A DNA stretch of 64,000 nt. Origin: Gonatopus flavifemur. Its lineage: Eukaryota; Arthropoda; Insecta; Hymenoptera; Dryinidae. Shown piece after piece: positions 47,380 through 59,882 of this stretch. Both the position numbers and the translations under genes were made by a program. Location: assembly GCA_018340375.1 (NCBI GenBank), contig JAFFJZ010000001.1, positions 63,232,001-63,296,000 of the forward strand. Reading direction: 5' to 3'. How positions within the stretch are numbered: the first letter of the stretch is position 1; every line of letters begins with the position of its first letter. The notes beneath the pieces were generated by a model. It was not told the origin of the DNA and did not search any database. It saw only the letters and a program-made list of their open reading frames with translations.

Positions 47380-50300
47380 GTATATATATGTTTTACGAAT
47401 TATCGGTTGAAATCTGACTCTAAACAGAGTGCGAGTTTAATCACCCCCAATCAGGATCCATTTTCTTGAATAAAATATTCCTTACAATATGTTTCTCCAA
47501 GATGACACACACTTTTCTCGGTGTTTATTTCAAGCTCGAATCAATGCTTTTAATGATTAATTCAATCGCTAACATAAGCGAACCAATGGGAGCGAGAGAA
47601 AGTGATTATAATTACATGATAGGAGACCGAAAATTCATTCTCGCTGAGACAGATTTGTCGTACTGGACGGAATTAAGATCAACGAGGTTTATCAACGTCG
47701 CAACCCTCCTCCTCGTTGTTATCAAAGACGAAGTTGAGGAAAGGAAGGGAGAAAGGGAGTTAGAAAGAGGGAGGGATTCGATGGAACAATCGTGGAATGC
47801 GAAACTTTAGTACTTTCTATCATCCTACCTTGCATCGCACATTTCGTATTCCCGAACTCGACCGAAGTTTTCAACCGGAAAGTAGCGAAATGGTTCGAAC
47901 GGAACCGAGTACCAGACGAGGATGACCGAAAGCTCCAAGCGCGCCAAAGAGACGTTCGAATTCAAGACAACTTGCAACTTGTGCGAGGTCTGTCGTCCGT
48001 TGTACACGCGTCATTGCAGAACATTATAGACCTAGCATACATAAACCGAAGCGCGACGATATATCGCAACAACTCCCACATTTTCATTCAGTTCGATTGC
48101 GAAGTAACACTTCTATATCTTGCTCTCGTTTCAAACGTCCGACTATATTGGTTCTCCTTTCCCCTATCTTTCTCTTCATCTCTCGTATAAATCGTACAAT
48201 CGATTATAATTGCATCGCTTTGAAATCTCCAAAGATCTCGCCACGCGTTTCGTACAGTAAAGTCAGAATAAAGTAACAATCATTGTCACGAGTCCTCACA
48301 GTAGCAGGTGTAGTTATCAATGATAACGATCGATTCGTTGACAGGCATAGACGATGAAACCGTTTGACCGGGTGCCTATCTGCAACAGGATATAACAAAG
48401 AGGTGATAGTGAATTTTTGGTTTTTTATATCTATTTTCGAGCAGGATCTTTCTGACATGTGATTTATGTTCCTGTGTCATCTATCCTTCGTTTCTCAAGT
48501 GTTCGATTTTATTGCAATTTTTGTGATGTGAGATGTTTTTTTCTTTGATCGAATGAGTGTTTCTTCTCCCATTTCTATGGCTATTCGAATAAAGAAAAAT
48601 TGAATAAATTCTATCATGAATTTTCATCCGAAATCTGACGTCATCTCTATATTGTATTTAGAATATTTTGAAGTGGAAGTGATGGGTATCGTAACGCATT
48701 GAGACGCACATCTGATGTGAACACGCGAAACACAAAGAGTGGTATCAATCTCATTTTATAATTCTGATAATGATTATTTTCTTCACTCATGCTGCGGAGG
48801 AATGAAATTGAATTGGAATGCTCCTCTTCCGTATCACTAGAATTCGATATTCTCAAAGCAAAATATCTTCATCCACGGAATAGAAATCTAAACAAATTTT
48901 TAATGAGGTTTTTTTGATTAATTTGTAAAATTTGTTATAATTTGAGTTTAATCCGTTCCATCGAAATATTTTATACACAAATTGTATACATTTTATATAG
49001 AAATCATTATCCCTTTTGCAAATTTTGGAAATTTACTGAAGATGAAAATATATTAGATTCATTGAATCTACTTCACATCGATACACAGAAGAATCTAATT
49101 ACTCGTGAGTGCATCGTTAATTATAAATACACTCACAGAGAACAGTCTCGGCATGAGAAAGATTTCTGTACGAAACTTCATCGTCATTAAATGAGCTCGT
49201 CAAAATTTAAACACAAATTTTGAAAGTTTAATGTTCACGTTCATTGGGTTTCACATATACATGCATCGAATTGAGTCGAAGAGAATATGAAATTCGTGTG
49301 TAAAGTTCCAACGTGTTTACACTCTCATTCATGATTGAATGCTGCCCAATTTTAGGGATGAATTTAATGTATACGGGGAATGTAATTGTATTTGTGCTTT
49401 TGTATCAACAAAGTGAATTGAATCAATTCATTTTCAGAAAGTCTGATATTAGCGAAATTTATATACTCGTGCGACACGTCCTATCGAATGTGTATAGAAA
49501 CTTTTGATACCAGTAGTTCGTTTCAGAATTTCAATATTACTACTCCACTTAAAACTTGGATTTTTTCAATCTAATTTTACTATCCTTTTCAACTAGGATT
49601 GGAAGAATTAATTATTCCTTAACTTCCTGGAGTGAAATTTCACTCTTCAAAAGTGAATTTTTATTCCAAAGAATTGAGAGAGTGACTTTGTATTTGGCTA
49701 AAATTTTGATTCGACATTAATTACTTTGGAAGTAAGACTTCGCACATTCATCGGTTAGTCGAGATGGTCATTTTAATTTGATTGAAGCTTCCAGTTTGGA
49801 TTTAAAAATTGTTGATTCGAAGGCATTGGAAAAAGAATTTCCAAGTAAAAGTAGATAAATCCAAGAACTGTCTATACACGATTAACGTTTTCAAGAGACA
49901 AAAGGGATTAGACTCGAAGGATTATACCTAATTAGATTTCGTTTATTGTGAAAAAAGAATTAAAATCACCTGTATTTGAGAGTGGATATCACACAGAATC
50001 GATAAAAATCTAATATTTTCACTCATTTACGTATTTCTAATTTATTCTTCATCATTTCTGGCTTCTTTCGTATTTTTCTAGCTTATTTGATCTGTTTCTA
50101 TTCAGTATCTTAATATATTATCTGGGATCAAATTGTAAAAACCTTCGTGGCATTCTGAAAAGTATACCCCCATACATGTTTTGCTAATCAAGGGTGTTGC
50201 CTGGTCGATGTTTCCCCTAGAGAACCACTAGATTCTCTCAACTGTTCCAAGTCATCAACATCCAATTAATTACATTGATTGTTTTCATCACAAAATTTGG

Positions 50301-50878
50301 AATCAATCAAAAAATTGAATCAAAAGTCTGTTGCCATTGATTGAATATTATTGATGTAAAACAGTTCAAACGATCTGGTAGTGTTGTTTCGGAAACATTA
50401 GCCAGACCATTCCTTCGATTATTGAAGTTTTAGAATTTTTATCAAATGTGCGAAGAAAGACGGAACTAAGTTGAGAGCCAAATCAACGAAACGATTGGTT
50501 TTTGTCGTTAATTTGGATCCCATTCGACAATTATTTGGATCTGGAAGCAATGCACTCTGATAACATGATTTTTTGAACGATCTTACTTGAAATTCAAGTG
50601 AAATATTGATCAATAATTGATTAAAATGCTGTGTATTGGTGCTTTGAGAAATCCTCGATAGTCCAGTGATATCAGTAAATTCACTAATTGTTTTTGAAAA
50701 CGCCTGCAGTCGTGTTGGTTGAGTAGAAACCAACTGAAAACTAATGAAAATTCAGAACGATCATAAACATAAAAAACACTCTCTTGTTTTTGCTAAAATG
50801 TTCAGATGAATCTCATGCATCTCAATACGAATTTAAGGATGTACACCTATGTAAAAATTCAGCAAAATTGATGTTCCT
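47281..50878. other. Intronic sequence, mostly unique
   Basis: A (TA)n run lies at about 47345-47389. From 47500 to 48450 the sequence is GC-richer than its surroundings and free of recognised repeats. Overlapping frames on both strands there have no domain or splice context. From 48450 to 50878 nothing is recognised. Confidence 0.5.
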
Positions 50879-51057
50879 GAAGTTTGAATCGTTTATAGAA
50901 ACCACACGAGAATTGAAACTCAGAAAATCTGTGAGATCATCGACGTTGGTCTCCTAGAATTAACTCTTTGGAACTGAAAACGTCGGTTGAGAAATGTACT
51001 GCAAGGTTTCAGGTGTTATTCGATTACCAATTCGTTTCAATAAACGATTCAAACTTC
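50879..51057. repeat. GAAGTTTGAATCG MITE (copy 5)
   Basis: Ends gaagtttgaatcgtttatag and caataaacgattcaaacttc; interior attaactctttggaactg. Slightly shorter than copies 2 and 3. Confidence 0.85.
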
Positions 51058-51205
51058 GCCAACATCGCCACTTTTTGAAAAACTGGAAATTCACTGTGTC
51101 TTAGTACTAGGAAATTTCAGTATTCTCATTTTTCAGTACATTTACTGAAATTTTACGAATTTTGTACTGTAAAAGTCTAATTCTCGCAGTTAAGTTCATG
51201 TTCTT

Positions 51206-51389
51206 GGAGTTTGAATTGCTTATAGAAACGAAACGCAAATTCAAACTCACAAAACCTGATTATCTTCTCGAACGAACTTATAGGAATTGGAAATATCATT
51301 TGAAGAATGTACTACAAGATTTTGGGTCTTCAACAGCTGAGTATTTCGTTATTCGATTGACAATTCGTTTCATTGAACTATCAAACTTC
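51206..51389. repeat. GAAGTTTGAATCG MITE (copy 6)
   Basis: Begins ggagtttgaattgcttatag and ends gaactatcaaacttcc, with interior ttttgggtcttcaacagctg. More diverged ends than copy 5, only 150 bp away. Confidence 0.8.
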
Positions 51390-51599
51390 CGCAACATTGA
51401 AGTTTTATAATCCAAATTCCACAGAGCTATCCCGGACCGGAAAACCATGTCGGATTGCATAGTAATTTTTCTCAAAAAAACCAACATGATGCTCCTACCT
51501 GGTGGTGTACTGTAATATTTGATGAAATATTATCTCTGTTTGCTATACACGTTCAATGATCAGTCGAAACGTTCTGGGGCCACTTGAGGACATCGATTT

Positions 51600-51750
51600 T
51601 TTGAACTATTAAATCGAGGTTGCGCCAGCATCGGTGATTATTCGCCGCCGCTGCTCCGGACCTCAAAATTAAGGCTCTTCGATTGTTGGAACGATGTTAT
51701 CATCCCAGGCCTCAGTTAAGCTCTGTCCCAAGGCTCCACCAATGTTCGTC
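51600..51750. repeat. Fragment of the 6386/40883 family
   Basis: Contains aaaattaaggctcttcgatt, gatgttatcatcccag and cccaaggctccaccaatgtt, closely matching 41030-41115. Confidence 0.6.
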
Positions 51751-52281
51751 AATATATTGAAACATGATTTGAGGCTCGAATTCAGTAACAAAGAATTACA
51801 AGAAAAGTGTGTGCTATCCATAAATAAAATACACGTTTAAAAAACGTCAAAAGAACGGTCAATAACCACCAGTTGTGGATCAGTAATATTCTTCCGTTGA
51901 TTCGTCGTGAAAATGCCATAGCGGTTGACGTGTTTTTCAACCATAAATAAACGTCAGAGAACGGTTCAGAGATCATTTCAAAGATCTTAAGTAGTGATTT
52001 CTCCCAATGATGGTTTCAAAACAGCAATAAAATCAGGCAGATTGATTTGAAAGCTTTCTAATAATATCGAGAAGAATGGTATTCCGTTTCTTGTTCAAAT
52101 GTTTATCCAGTGTTATCCCCCATAACATATTCCTTGGGATCACTGAAATATTTAATCAAAGCAAATAATGGAATGATTACCCCAAATGGATTCGTTTCTT
52201 AAAGAAATAATCTATTTGCCACAAGTAATTGATTTTTGCGATTGAATATTCATCTTTTACAAATAAATATTTCATAAAGAG

Positions 52282-52511
52282 CCCTGGTGGAAAAAATTTG
52301 TTGAATTTCGTTCACTCGGTTTCTATTGAAAATTAGCAAAATTCCACTCAATTCAATAAAATTCAATAATTGTCCACAAAGTTCAGTAACTTTTACTGAC
52401 ATTCGTTGACTGCCATTGAAGTTTGAGGATTTTTATTGAATTTGGCTAATTTTCAATGAAAACTGAGCGTACGAAGAGTGAACGAAATTCAACAAAATTT
52501 TTCCACCAGGG
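52282..52511. repeat. CCCTGGTGGAAAAA foldback MITE with AATTCAAT words, AGAG duplication
   Basis: 36-bp ends with a single mismatch: ccctggtggaaaaaatttgt then tgaatttcgttcactc, and the complement at the right. AGAG flanks both sides (52278-52281 and 52512-52515). The interior repeats aattcaataaaattcaataa, cattgaagtttgagg and related words. The ends resemble CCCTAGTAGAAAT of 24067 and 46765. Confidence 0.8.
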
Positions 52512-52639
52512 AGAGCACAAAAAAATATTTTTCTCAGTCGGATTGAGGAGTGTTGAGGCTCGCACTGTAGAAAGTCGGATTGAATGTGGTTGCATCTTAC
52601 TTGAAGATTCGGCTGAAATTCAGTCCCACACAGGACAGT

Positions 52640-53060
52640 AGTCGAAGAATTGCGTCGCATCTCCGTAGAATTGAGGGAGAAGAAAGAAAGCGGTGGATAT
52701 TACGTGGTACAATGGAGGAGCACCGTAAAGGCGACGGAGAAATGTCCGGGCCGTTTTTTCGGACCACCGATCCACCGATCCCTTTTTTCTCCCTGAATTC
52801 CACGGAGAGGCGACGTAGGTGTCCTGTGTGGGGTCTTTTCCATTGTGTCGGGATTTGTTTTCGGTACCTACTTACAGTTGAAACCGTAGTTTTACTTTTA
52901 CACCATTCGAAGCCCCTCCCCCCTTCCCAAGATAAACAGTGAGGGAGGGAATGCCTTTTTTGCATCAATGAGGCCAGGTGAAAGAGGCCTGGATCTGTAG
53001 TGCCCCTTACATCTCCCCTTGGTCCAGGTTTGCACATAGCACAAAGACTTGTTGGAGACA
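52640..53060. other. GC-richer block without a recognised gene
   Basis: A 154-codon frame is open on the - strand (52597-53061) and a shorter one on the +, but neither shows a domain, signal peptide or splice context. The left border (gtcggattgaatgtggttgc, 52575-52595) is shared with the TTAA element at 42383. The block may be the inside of an unrecognised element. Confidence 0.4.
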
Positions 53061-55560
53061 CCTTTTAGAATGCTTTTTCTGCGAGAACATTGTTGCTATA
53101 TGGGCAATTTGGTTCGATATTTCCAACAGAATATTCTCAATCTATGTTTGAAAACCGAAGACCCTGTAAACACATCTTAAATATTCTTTGGAAAGAATAT
53201 ATGTTTCACTTAGCCGAACCGTGTGTGAAAATTGAGATAATATTCACTCAGAACGAGTCCCATTTCATTCAGTTTGACCTAGCTGAAGGCCCAAAACGTC
53301 TAAACCTCATCTTTGATAGATGTTTCGGAATTCATCCTACACACTCCGTCGACACTTTTGTGTCGAAAAGTAGAAGTTCAATAAAAATCTTGTGAAAAGA
53401 TTGGCAAATACTTAACATAAACTATTGATCTCCCTAATATTTGAATTCACAACCTACAAAAATATGAGGGAAAACATTGTCCTGTACGAACAATTTACAA
53501 ATCCAATTGTTCATTGAATTGAGTACTTACTTTGGCATTTAAGCATTTGAAATAATACAATTCTACAGAATCAAACCCGAAGAAAGTGATATTTGAAATG
53601 ATGCTATGACAACGATAATTCAATAGCTTCTCACAATTAAGAATTTTCTTCACTCTCAACCTGTGACATAAATATCTCCTCGTCGAAACAATGACACGTT
53701 CCACTGTTGGGAATTCAAACGAATTCAGGAATGAGATTCATTTTGTTTTAAACAAAAGTAACGTTAGCTCTTCATTTTACAACTTCATTTACAGATTTCC
53801 GTACCACATATATATTTCAAGAATAAGTATTTGTAGTTCAAGAGACTCGTCATCGACAATAAAATGTTCATCTCGATTATGGGAAGTCAAGGCATGCAAA
53901 TGGGGTAATTGTGCACATTATGTAATTGACCTATACTTCCATGTTATAATAAAAAGATCTCTAATTTCCTTGCGATTGCTCCCTTCGGGAATTGTTGTAC
54001 GTATCGCACGTAGTAAATTGAATATCATAGTCCATGTTATTCAGTACTGCGAACATATATAAACTACATCAGATGTTCGTATGATTTTTTGTTAGATAGG
54101 CAGATAAATGGATAGATAAAATTCGTTGGACAACACAGATCTTATCGAAACATATAAGAAATTTGAATTTTCGCGATTGATTTTATTGATATCGATAACC
54201 CACTCACGGACAAAAACGTGAAACACCTTCACATTTCTTCCAGTGGAATTTCATATCATTCCCATGACGGATGTGGTAGAGGATTATATAAAACTTTCTT
54301 GAAAAAATCATTCGGTTGTTGCGTTCGCTGTTGATCAAAACAATTCAAGACTGGAAGTTCAAAGGAAAAGTAACTATGAACGATCGAGTTATCCGAACAT
54401 ATAATAATATAAAATGTATGGACTTTTTTCGAGGACAACAACAGTACCTGGCGACAAAAATATATTCAAATACCGCGAGAGGTCACGGTATGTTAAAGCT
54501 CTGGGGAAAAAAAGTTGAGCAGTGAAAGGGTTGAAATTCAATTTCGAGGACATCTCATGCATTCTACCGTCATTGATTTTCTCTGCTTTTCTTTCAAATT
54601 CACTCCACTTGAAAATGAATCAATGCGATTATCTAACAGCGAAAGTAGTGATGTAGCATAATTATGATACGTAGTTATGAATATATTCTGAAGTTTTAAA
54701 CGTACAAGCTTGTCCTAGCGGACCTGTGAATTATTCGGCGAATGACCGCAACTCGGAACATTATAAATATTGAAAATATTGAATGTCGTGTACGGTAAAG
54801 CGTGGTCATTCTTCTCCATCGAATTTCTCAATTTCGCTTTGCATTCTCAATTGCCGTATAAAAACGTAGTTACCGTTTCCTTCTATTCTTAGTGATGAAC
54901 AGAAATTTGAACTCGTTGTAAAATTTACTGTTTCAATTGCTGTTGCCAAAATCGTAACTACTCGTACGGGTCTTATACCGTTGACATGTGTGTATTATAT
55001 TTGTCGAGGTGTTCGAAATGAGTTCATCGATTCAATCTCGAGTTCAGTGCACTCAATGAAATGAGATATTGTAGCCAAACGAATTGTTATTTTCTCTTTC
55101 GCTACTTCCAAGTTGATACATTTTTTGAATAATATATTCTCTGATGTTTCATGTTGCAAATAAAATATCACGAAAAATTGACCCTCGTCAATGTTGTGTT
55201 GTATTATATTATTCATTTGAGGTGAAGTGTTTTTAAAATTCAATCCACTCGAGTCCTTTGTGGGTTTCCCTCTCTTGAAATTCCTAGAATTTTAATTTCA
55301 CCTTCTTCCATATTCTTGCGCGAATCACATCAAAATAGCAGCATCGTTGATTCGAAAACAGCGGTTACATCATTCACGCTGTACCAGAAGTATCTTTTCG
55401 TTTCTCTTACTCTACTGTTGGCGATCAACGCGGATCAACGCGTTGCGAGCAACGTGCTTTATGGAAGGGTGAAAAAGTACACTCATTCGATTCAAGAAAA
55501 TATCAGAGAAAAAAAGGCTGCACGGTGCTTGAAGGTTGGCTGTTAACAAATGAGTTGAAG
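53061..55560. other. Intronic sequence, nothing recognised
   Basis: AT-rich with short random frames only. No terminal repeats, LDLa signatures or known element seen. Confidence 0.45.
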
Positions 55561-55575
55561 AGGGGGAGCGGAGAC

Positions 55576-55605
55576 TTATAGGTATCCAATCGCTTAGTAG
55601 TCAGT
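55576..55605 (+). promoter_or_regulatory. Candidate core promoter (TATA-like plus TCAGT initiator)
   Basis: A ttata motif at 55576-55580 lies 27 bases before the A of an insect-type initiator, TCAGT (55601-55605). A second TCAGT initiator match is at 56582-56586, about 400 bp before the signal-peptide ATG. Either could start the transcript whose first coding exon is at 56990. Motif evidence only. Confidence 0.25.
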
Positions 55606-56958
55606 CGTTTGATTGTGCGTTCAATTCATCCGACTAACAGTTTGCCAGTCTACCAAGTCCGTGTATCGCGGTAGCCACACGAGACGAGGGTACAGCAGTC
55701 TTTCCTTTCCCGATCCACATTCGTCGAGTTTTGTGGAAATAAATTGTCCCATTACGATGCGTATGAAAGAATTTGCTCGAAAATTATTACTTTTTCAATA
55801 GAAAGTAATTTTCCTTCTTATTTGTTTTTCTTTTTTTTTTAATCACAGAGAATTTCAAATATTGTATTCATTTTTCTTTTGTATCAACTTATTGAAAATG
55901 GTGCAGTGAGAACAACCTTACGTGTATACTTTTCCTTGATATGACGAATGATGACTTGTGACGTATGTTTAATTAAAGTACTACCGCAAAGCGCGTGGTT
56001 CTGATTCTGAAAATAATAAAAAAAAAAAACATCGTGATTTCGTTGGTCGGGTTTGGGAACGAAAACAGGGAGGGTAGAGAGAAGGTGCGCGAGATTGAAA
56101 ATATACGGAATTGTTGCACCGATCGTGGCTGAACGTCAAGTTATTCAGGAAATAATTAAAAATAATTGAAAAAACAGAGTCACTATCGTTGCGACATTGT
56201 GTATTCCGTATACAATTTGGTACGTCTCGCTTTTCTCGACAGCTTAAACGTTTCCTCGCCATCATCGGGGCTCCGCGTTGAAAAGTCTTTCTCTTTCCCT
56301 CGTCGTTAATCCCTCAGAAACAAAAACCAAATTGTCGTTCGGTAAAGATGGAAAAAGGTGCCGCAACTAACGAGAATTCGTTACGAGGGAAAGGCCGGTG
56401 TGAGCAGGTAATGTCACTCGGAGGGTGAAAAATATATTGCTCCTGGCGATAACGGTGATATAGAGAGGTGAGAAATCTGTCGTGTTGTGTCGCATGATAC
56501 ACAGAGACCACTCTCGACAAGTTCATCGAAATGGTTCATCGCGTTCAAAGGGAGAAAAACGTCAATCTTCTTGTCGTTCAATCAGTTAGCTGCTTAGTAC
56601 TCGGTAGTAATCTCAGACGATCTCAATTGAATCATCATTCGTATTTAATAACGATATCAAGGTTGTTACTGTCATGAATACGATATTTGTTTTCTATTTC
56701 ATTTCTAATTTGCGTTGGTTCCCTTCGAAAGGTAGATAAAATAAGAAGTGTTGTGAATAAACAAACATTTTAGCTTAAGACATATCAGTGATCGAATTTG
56801 AAGAGAACCTCGACGGTTCTTGAGTAACAAGCTCTTCGTTTTGCAACCGAAAGGACGAAAAGAAGCTTAAAGAGGATATATGCGCGTAACTGAATTCAAG
56901 GAATCCTGATAGTCCGTGAACCAACGGGGAAAGTTTTTGAACACAATTCACACAACCA

Positions 56959-56973
56959 ATGAGAGACTCGTAA
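56959..56973 (+). other. Short upstream open reading frame (ATG plus three codons)
   Basis: ATG AGA GAC TCG TAA ends 16 bases before the signal-peptide ATG at 56990. If it is in the leader it could lower translation of the main frame. Confidence 0.35.
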
Positions 56974-56989
56974 ATTATTCAAAAGCGAT

Positions 56990-57101
56990 ATGGGCCTGCC
57001 AAGAAGATGGAGATCGCTCGTGATCTTTCTGGTATTATTGAGTTTAGTGGAATTGACTGCCCAACAAAGACAGAGACGACCACATCGGAATCGAAACAGA
57101 G
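56990..57101 (+). CDS. First coding exon with signal peptide; probable alternative perlecan N-terminus
   Basis: The ATG at 56990 follows an in-frame stop (56960-56962). The exon encodes MGLPRRWRS, a hydrophobic core LVIFLVLLSLVELTA and a basic tail QQRQRRRPHRNRNR, then donates at gtaaat in phase 1. This is a textbook secretion signal: positive n-region, core of about 15 residues, small residue (TA-Q) at the likely cleavage point near residue 24. The phase matches the perlecan LDLa exons, it lies on the same strand, and it is more than 40 kb into the gene. I infer an internal promoter producing an isoform that starts after the SEA domain and first three LDLa modules. Drosophila trol likewise makes several isoforms. 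It could instead open a separate downstream gene, since the exon it splices to is outside the window. The exon itself is well supported; the gene assignment is not. Confidence 0.65.
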
Positions 57102-57754
57102 GTAAATTAGAATAATTCATTATCTTTCGCTCTTCAAGATCCATTGTTTATCCGGATCATCTCTATAATTTTACAAATATTCCGTTAATCACTCCTCATG
57201 ATATGTAACATTTCCACCCTTGGATTATACCTCCAATTCATTACTCCTTAAGAAACTACGACCATGATTTTTGCAGGTAAAATCCATCGCGTGTTCTTCA
57301 AAATAATTACTTGAAATTCCCGAACTTGTTTTTTGAGATTCGAAGAATTATTTCAACTGAGCATCAAACATTTTCAATGTTCATTCCTTGAACTCCATTC
57401 ACACGTATTCTCAACCATCAAAATTTCAGTTATACAGCAGTTTTTAAACGATTCGCGGAGGAATTATGATTTGTTCTGTGTTTGACCTGACGCTTGGTTG
57501 GAAAACCGCTGATCTTCAAATTCTGTTTGACGTTAAATACATACATCAGTTGAAACGTGCTGAATAATTATCCCTCTTTCATGGTTCCTTGTTACCTTGA
57601 CACCCCGTTGTGAAGGGATACCAGCGCCAGGGTTCGAATCAAATCATTTATTCTAAACTATTCGAAAATACTTTGATAAAATCAAATTATTGCTGTTTTT
57701 TATAGGGATTTCACGCGCCCCATAGAATTGTTCAGAACGATATGTTGATTTTAA

Positions 57755-58131
57755 GGGGACTCGAGCATGAGGAAGTGGGGGGAGGGGGGGGCAAATTTTG
57801 CGCGAACTACAAATTTCAAATGAATAATAATAATAAATTACATACCTGGGATTGCGCGTTGCCACAAACTTTGAATGTTCCAATGATTTCTGAAGGTTAA
57901 AAAATAAAATTGTAAAATTTCAAACTCCAAACTCTGGTCAAGAGATTTCACAATTTTATTTTGTAACCTTCAGAAATCATTGGGACACTCAAAGTTTGCG
58001 GCAATGCACAATCCCAGATATGTAATTCATTAGTATTCATTTGGAATTTGTATCAATTACGTACCTTTTGGAAAAAGGTTCACGCAAAATTTGATTTTCA
58101 CCTTCCCCCATTTTCTCATGCTCGAGGCCCA
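57755..58131. repeat. Foldback element, GGGGACTCGAGCATGA ends
   Basis: Left arm after TTAA (57751-57754) begins ggggactcgagcatgag, and the right arm ends ctcatgctcgaggccca next to tcaa. Arms share cctgggattgcgc, caaactttgaatgttcc and ccttcagaaatcattggg around a centre near 57940. Probably an old TTAA-type MITE, 0.65 kb downstream of the signal-peptide exon. Confidence 0.8.
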
Positions 58132-59870
58132 TCAAGGTAAAAGATGATTCGTTTTTTCAAGAACTTGAATTTCAACGTTCCAACTTGCTCAACGGTTCCT
58201 CATGTCCATAATCATTCGTATTCGGAAGAAGAATCGATAAGATTCTATTTTTTAAAATGAAATTTACAAATTGAACGTATCAGATACGGAAAGTGATCTC
58301 ACGCGAGATGTTTTTTTTATCTGGATCCCGGTGAAAAGGTTAACTGTAAAATGTTTGTAAATGGATTCCAAATGTGGCCACACTACCAGCGTTTTATGAG
58401 CGTCAGCGATAGCCATTCTGATTGAGAAATGTTTTGTAAGTAGAAACATGGTTCGCGTAGGCGTTACTGTGCATGAAATGATTCTTTCTAATGAAGTCAT
58501 TTTTCATTTGAACATCTAACGTTGTGCGATGCTGGATAAAGATGAATGGAGATTCGTAAGAATTCATGCGATAATTGAATACATCGTTATTATTGAAAAA
58601 TTCTTACGTCATTCGCGTGAGTTGGAATGTCAAGGGAGGAAACGTGTGATGTGGACTGGAAAACAAGAAGTTATGGTAAATTTACCTAAATTTGTCGGGG
58701 AAATCTCTGAGTATATCAGATTTGTTTCTCATAAAATCAAATCAATTTAATCATTTCCATTCGTATTACACGAAAATTTCAAACGGATGTGGGCGAATTC
58801 GAGGATTTCATCAAATTTTGTCATTATACGATTGATAAAGCGAAAGTAACTTGCCTCGAGAATTCAAGGAGAATCATTATATCGAACTTATGTACAATTT
58901 TTATATAAATGAAAAGGAACAGTTTTTGTAAACAATTGTCAACATCTCGAAGTTTCCCTTCTTCCTTTGACATTCGCTCGTACGATTTGCTTGTATTCAA
59001 ATCATAATGTTGAACATTTGAACTATAGATTGATTAAATTGAAATTAAATGTATAAAAATCGTTCATTACATCGGGGATATTGAATCCTCTGCTGATGAA
59101 AACAATGGAAAACTATGAATAATGTAATAAAGGCAAACAAAGATCATTCCATTCGTTCATTGAATTACTTCACAGAATTCCTTTGCAGAATACGTTGGAA
59201 GCGGGAGAAAGATTTTATCTTGAGATATTTTTATTTCTCCATTCACTCGGTTGTGAATTCATCCTTTTCCCATTACTCATATTTCTGTTTTCATTCTAAC
59301 GTGATTAATGAATTGAGGAAGTAGTATGAAGAACGATATGAAGAAAAGAGTACAATCTTGTTATTTCAAACCACAGTTTCTCTCGTTATTACACTTTTAC
59401 ACGTGCTGTGGTTTTATAAATCCTCCGTACAAAGGTGATAGTAGGAGTAGTAGTAGTGGCGCTGTTTCATTCATATTCGTGACTTCATTTCACAATCAAT
59501 TTATGGCGCAAAAGAGGGTGCAGGGATCTTTTTTTCAATAATGTTTTTTTTTCGGGGTACTTTGTTGTACTTCTTTGAGAGTAATCCGATATTTCTTCAC
59601 ATCTATCTTGTTTTACGCTTTGTAATCCGGATTCAGATTCGCTGAATTCACCTTGGTTTTTAATATATTTTCGGTATTCTCCGCTTTTATCGAGGGAAAA
59701 CTCAGTATTCGATGTGAGCAGAAGTCTTCGTATAAAGCGCAGGGAATTCGTATCGAGTCAACGTCACTTGATGATGAAGCTGCCATTGTTCCTGCATTGA
59801 TAATACAATAATAAATTGTGTTGAAATAGTATTGGGGCAAGTTTGGAATAGAACTAATAGGGAGAAGTGC
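58132..59870. other. Intronic or downstream sequence, nothing recognised
   Basis: AT-rich with short random frames, no LDLa or other domain signature and no inverted repeat seen. Confidence 0.45.
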
Positions 59871-59882
59871 TAAAGTGCGTAA

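Noticed and set aside
47466..48190. Two overlapping + strand frames (114 and 132 codons)
   Set aside because: No recognisable domain, overlapping in different frames, and frames of similar length on the other strand. Kept only as a GC-richer island.
52597..53061. 154-codon - strand frame
   Set aside because: No domain, signal peptide or splice signals. It lies in a GC-richer block where long chance frames are expected, and it borders a repeat.
55316..55546. Frame with a hydrophobic stretch (YLFVSLTLLLAIN)
   Set aside because: It has no ATG before the hydrophobic part and no initiation context; the exon at 56990 is a far better signal peptide.
57600..57660. Possible tRNA B box (agggttcgaatcaaat)
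   Set aside because: No A box or foldable cloverleaf in the preceding 60 bases.
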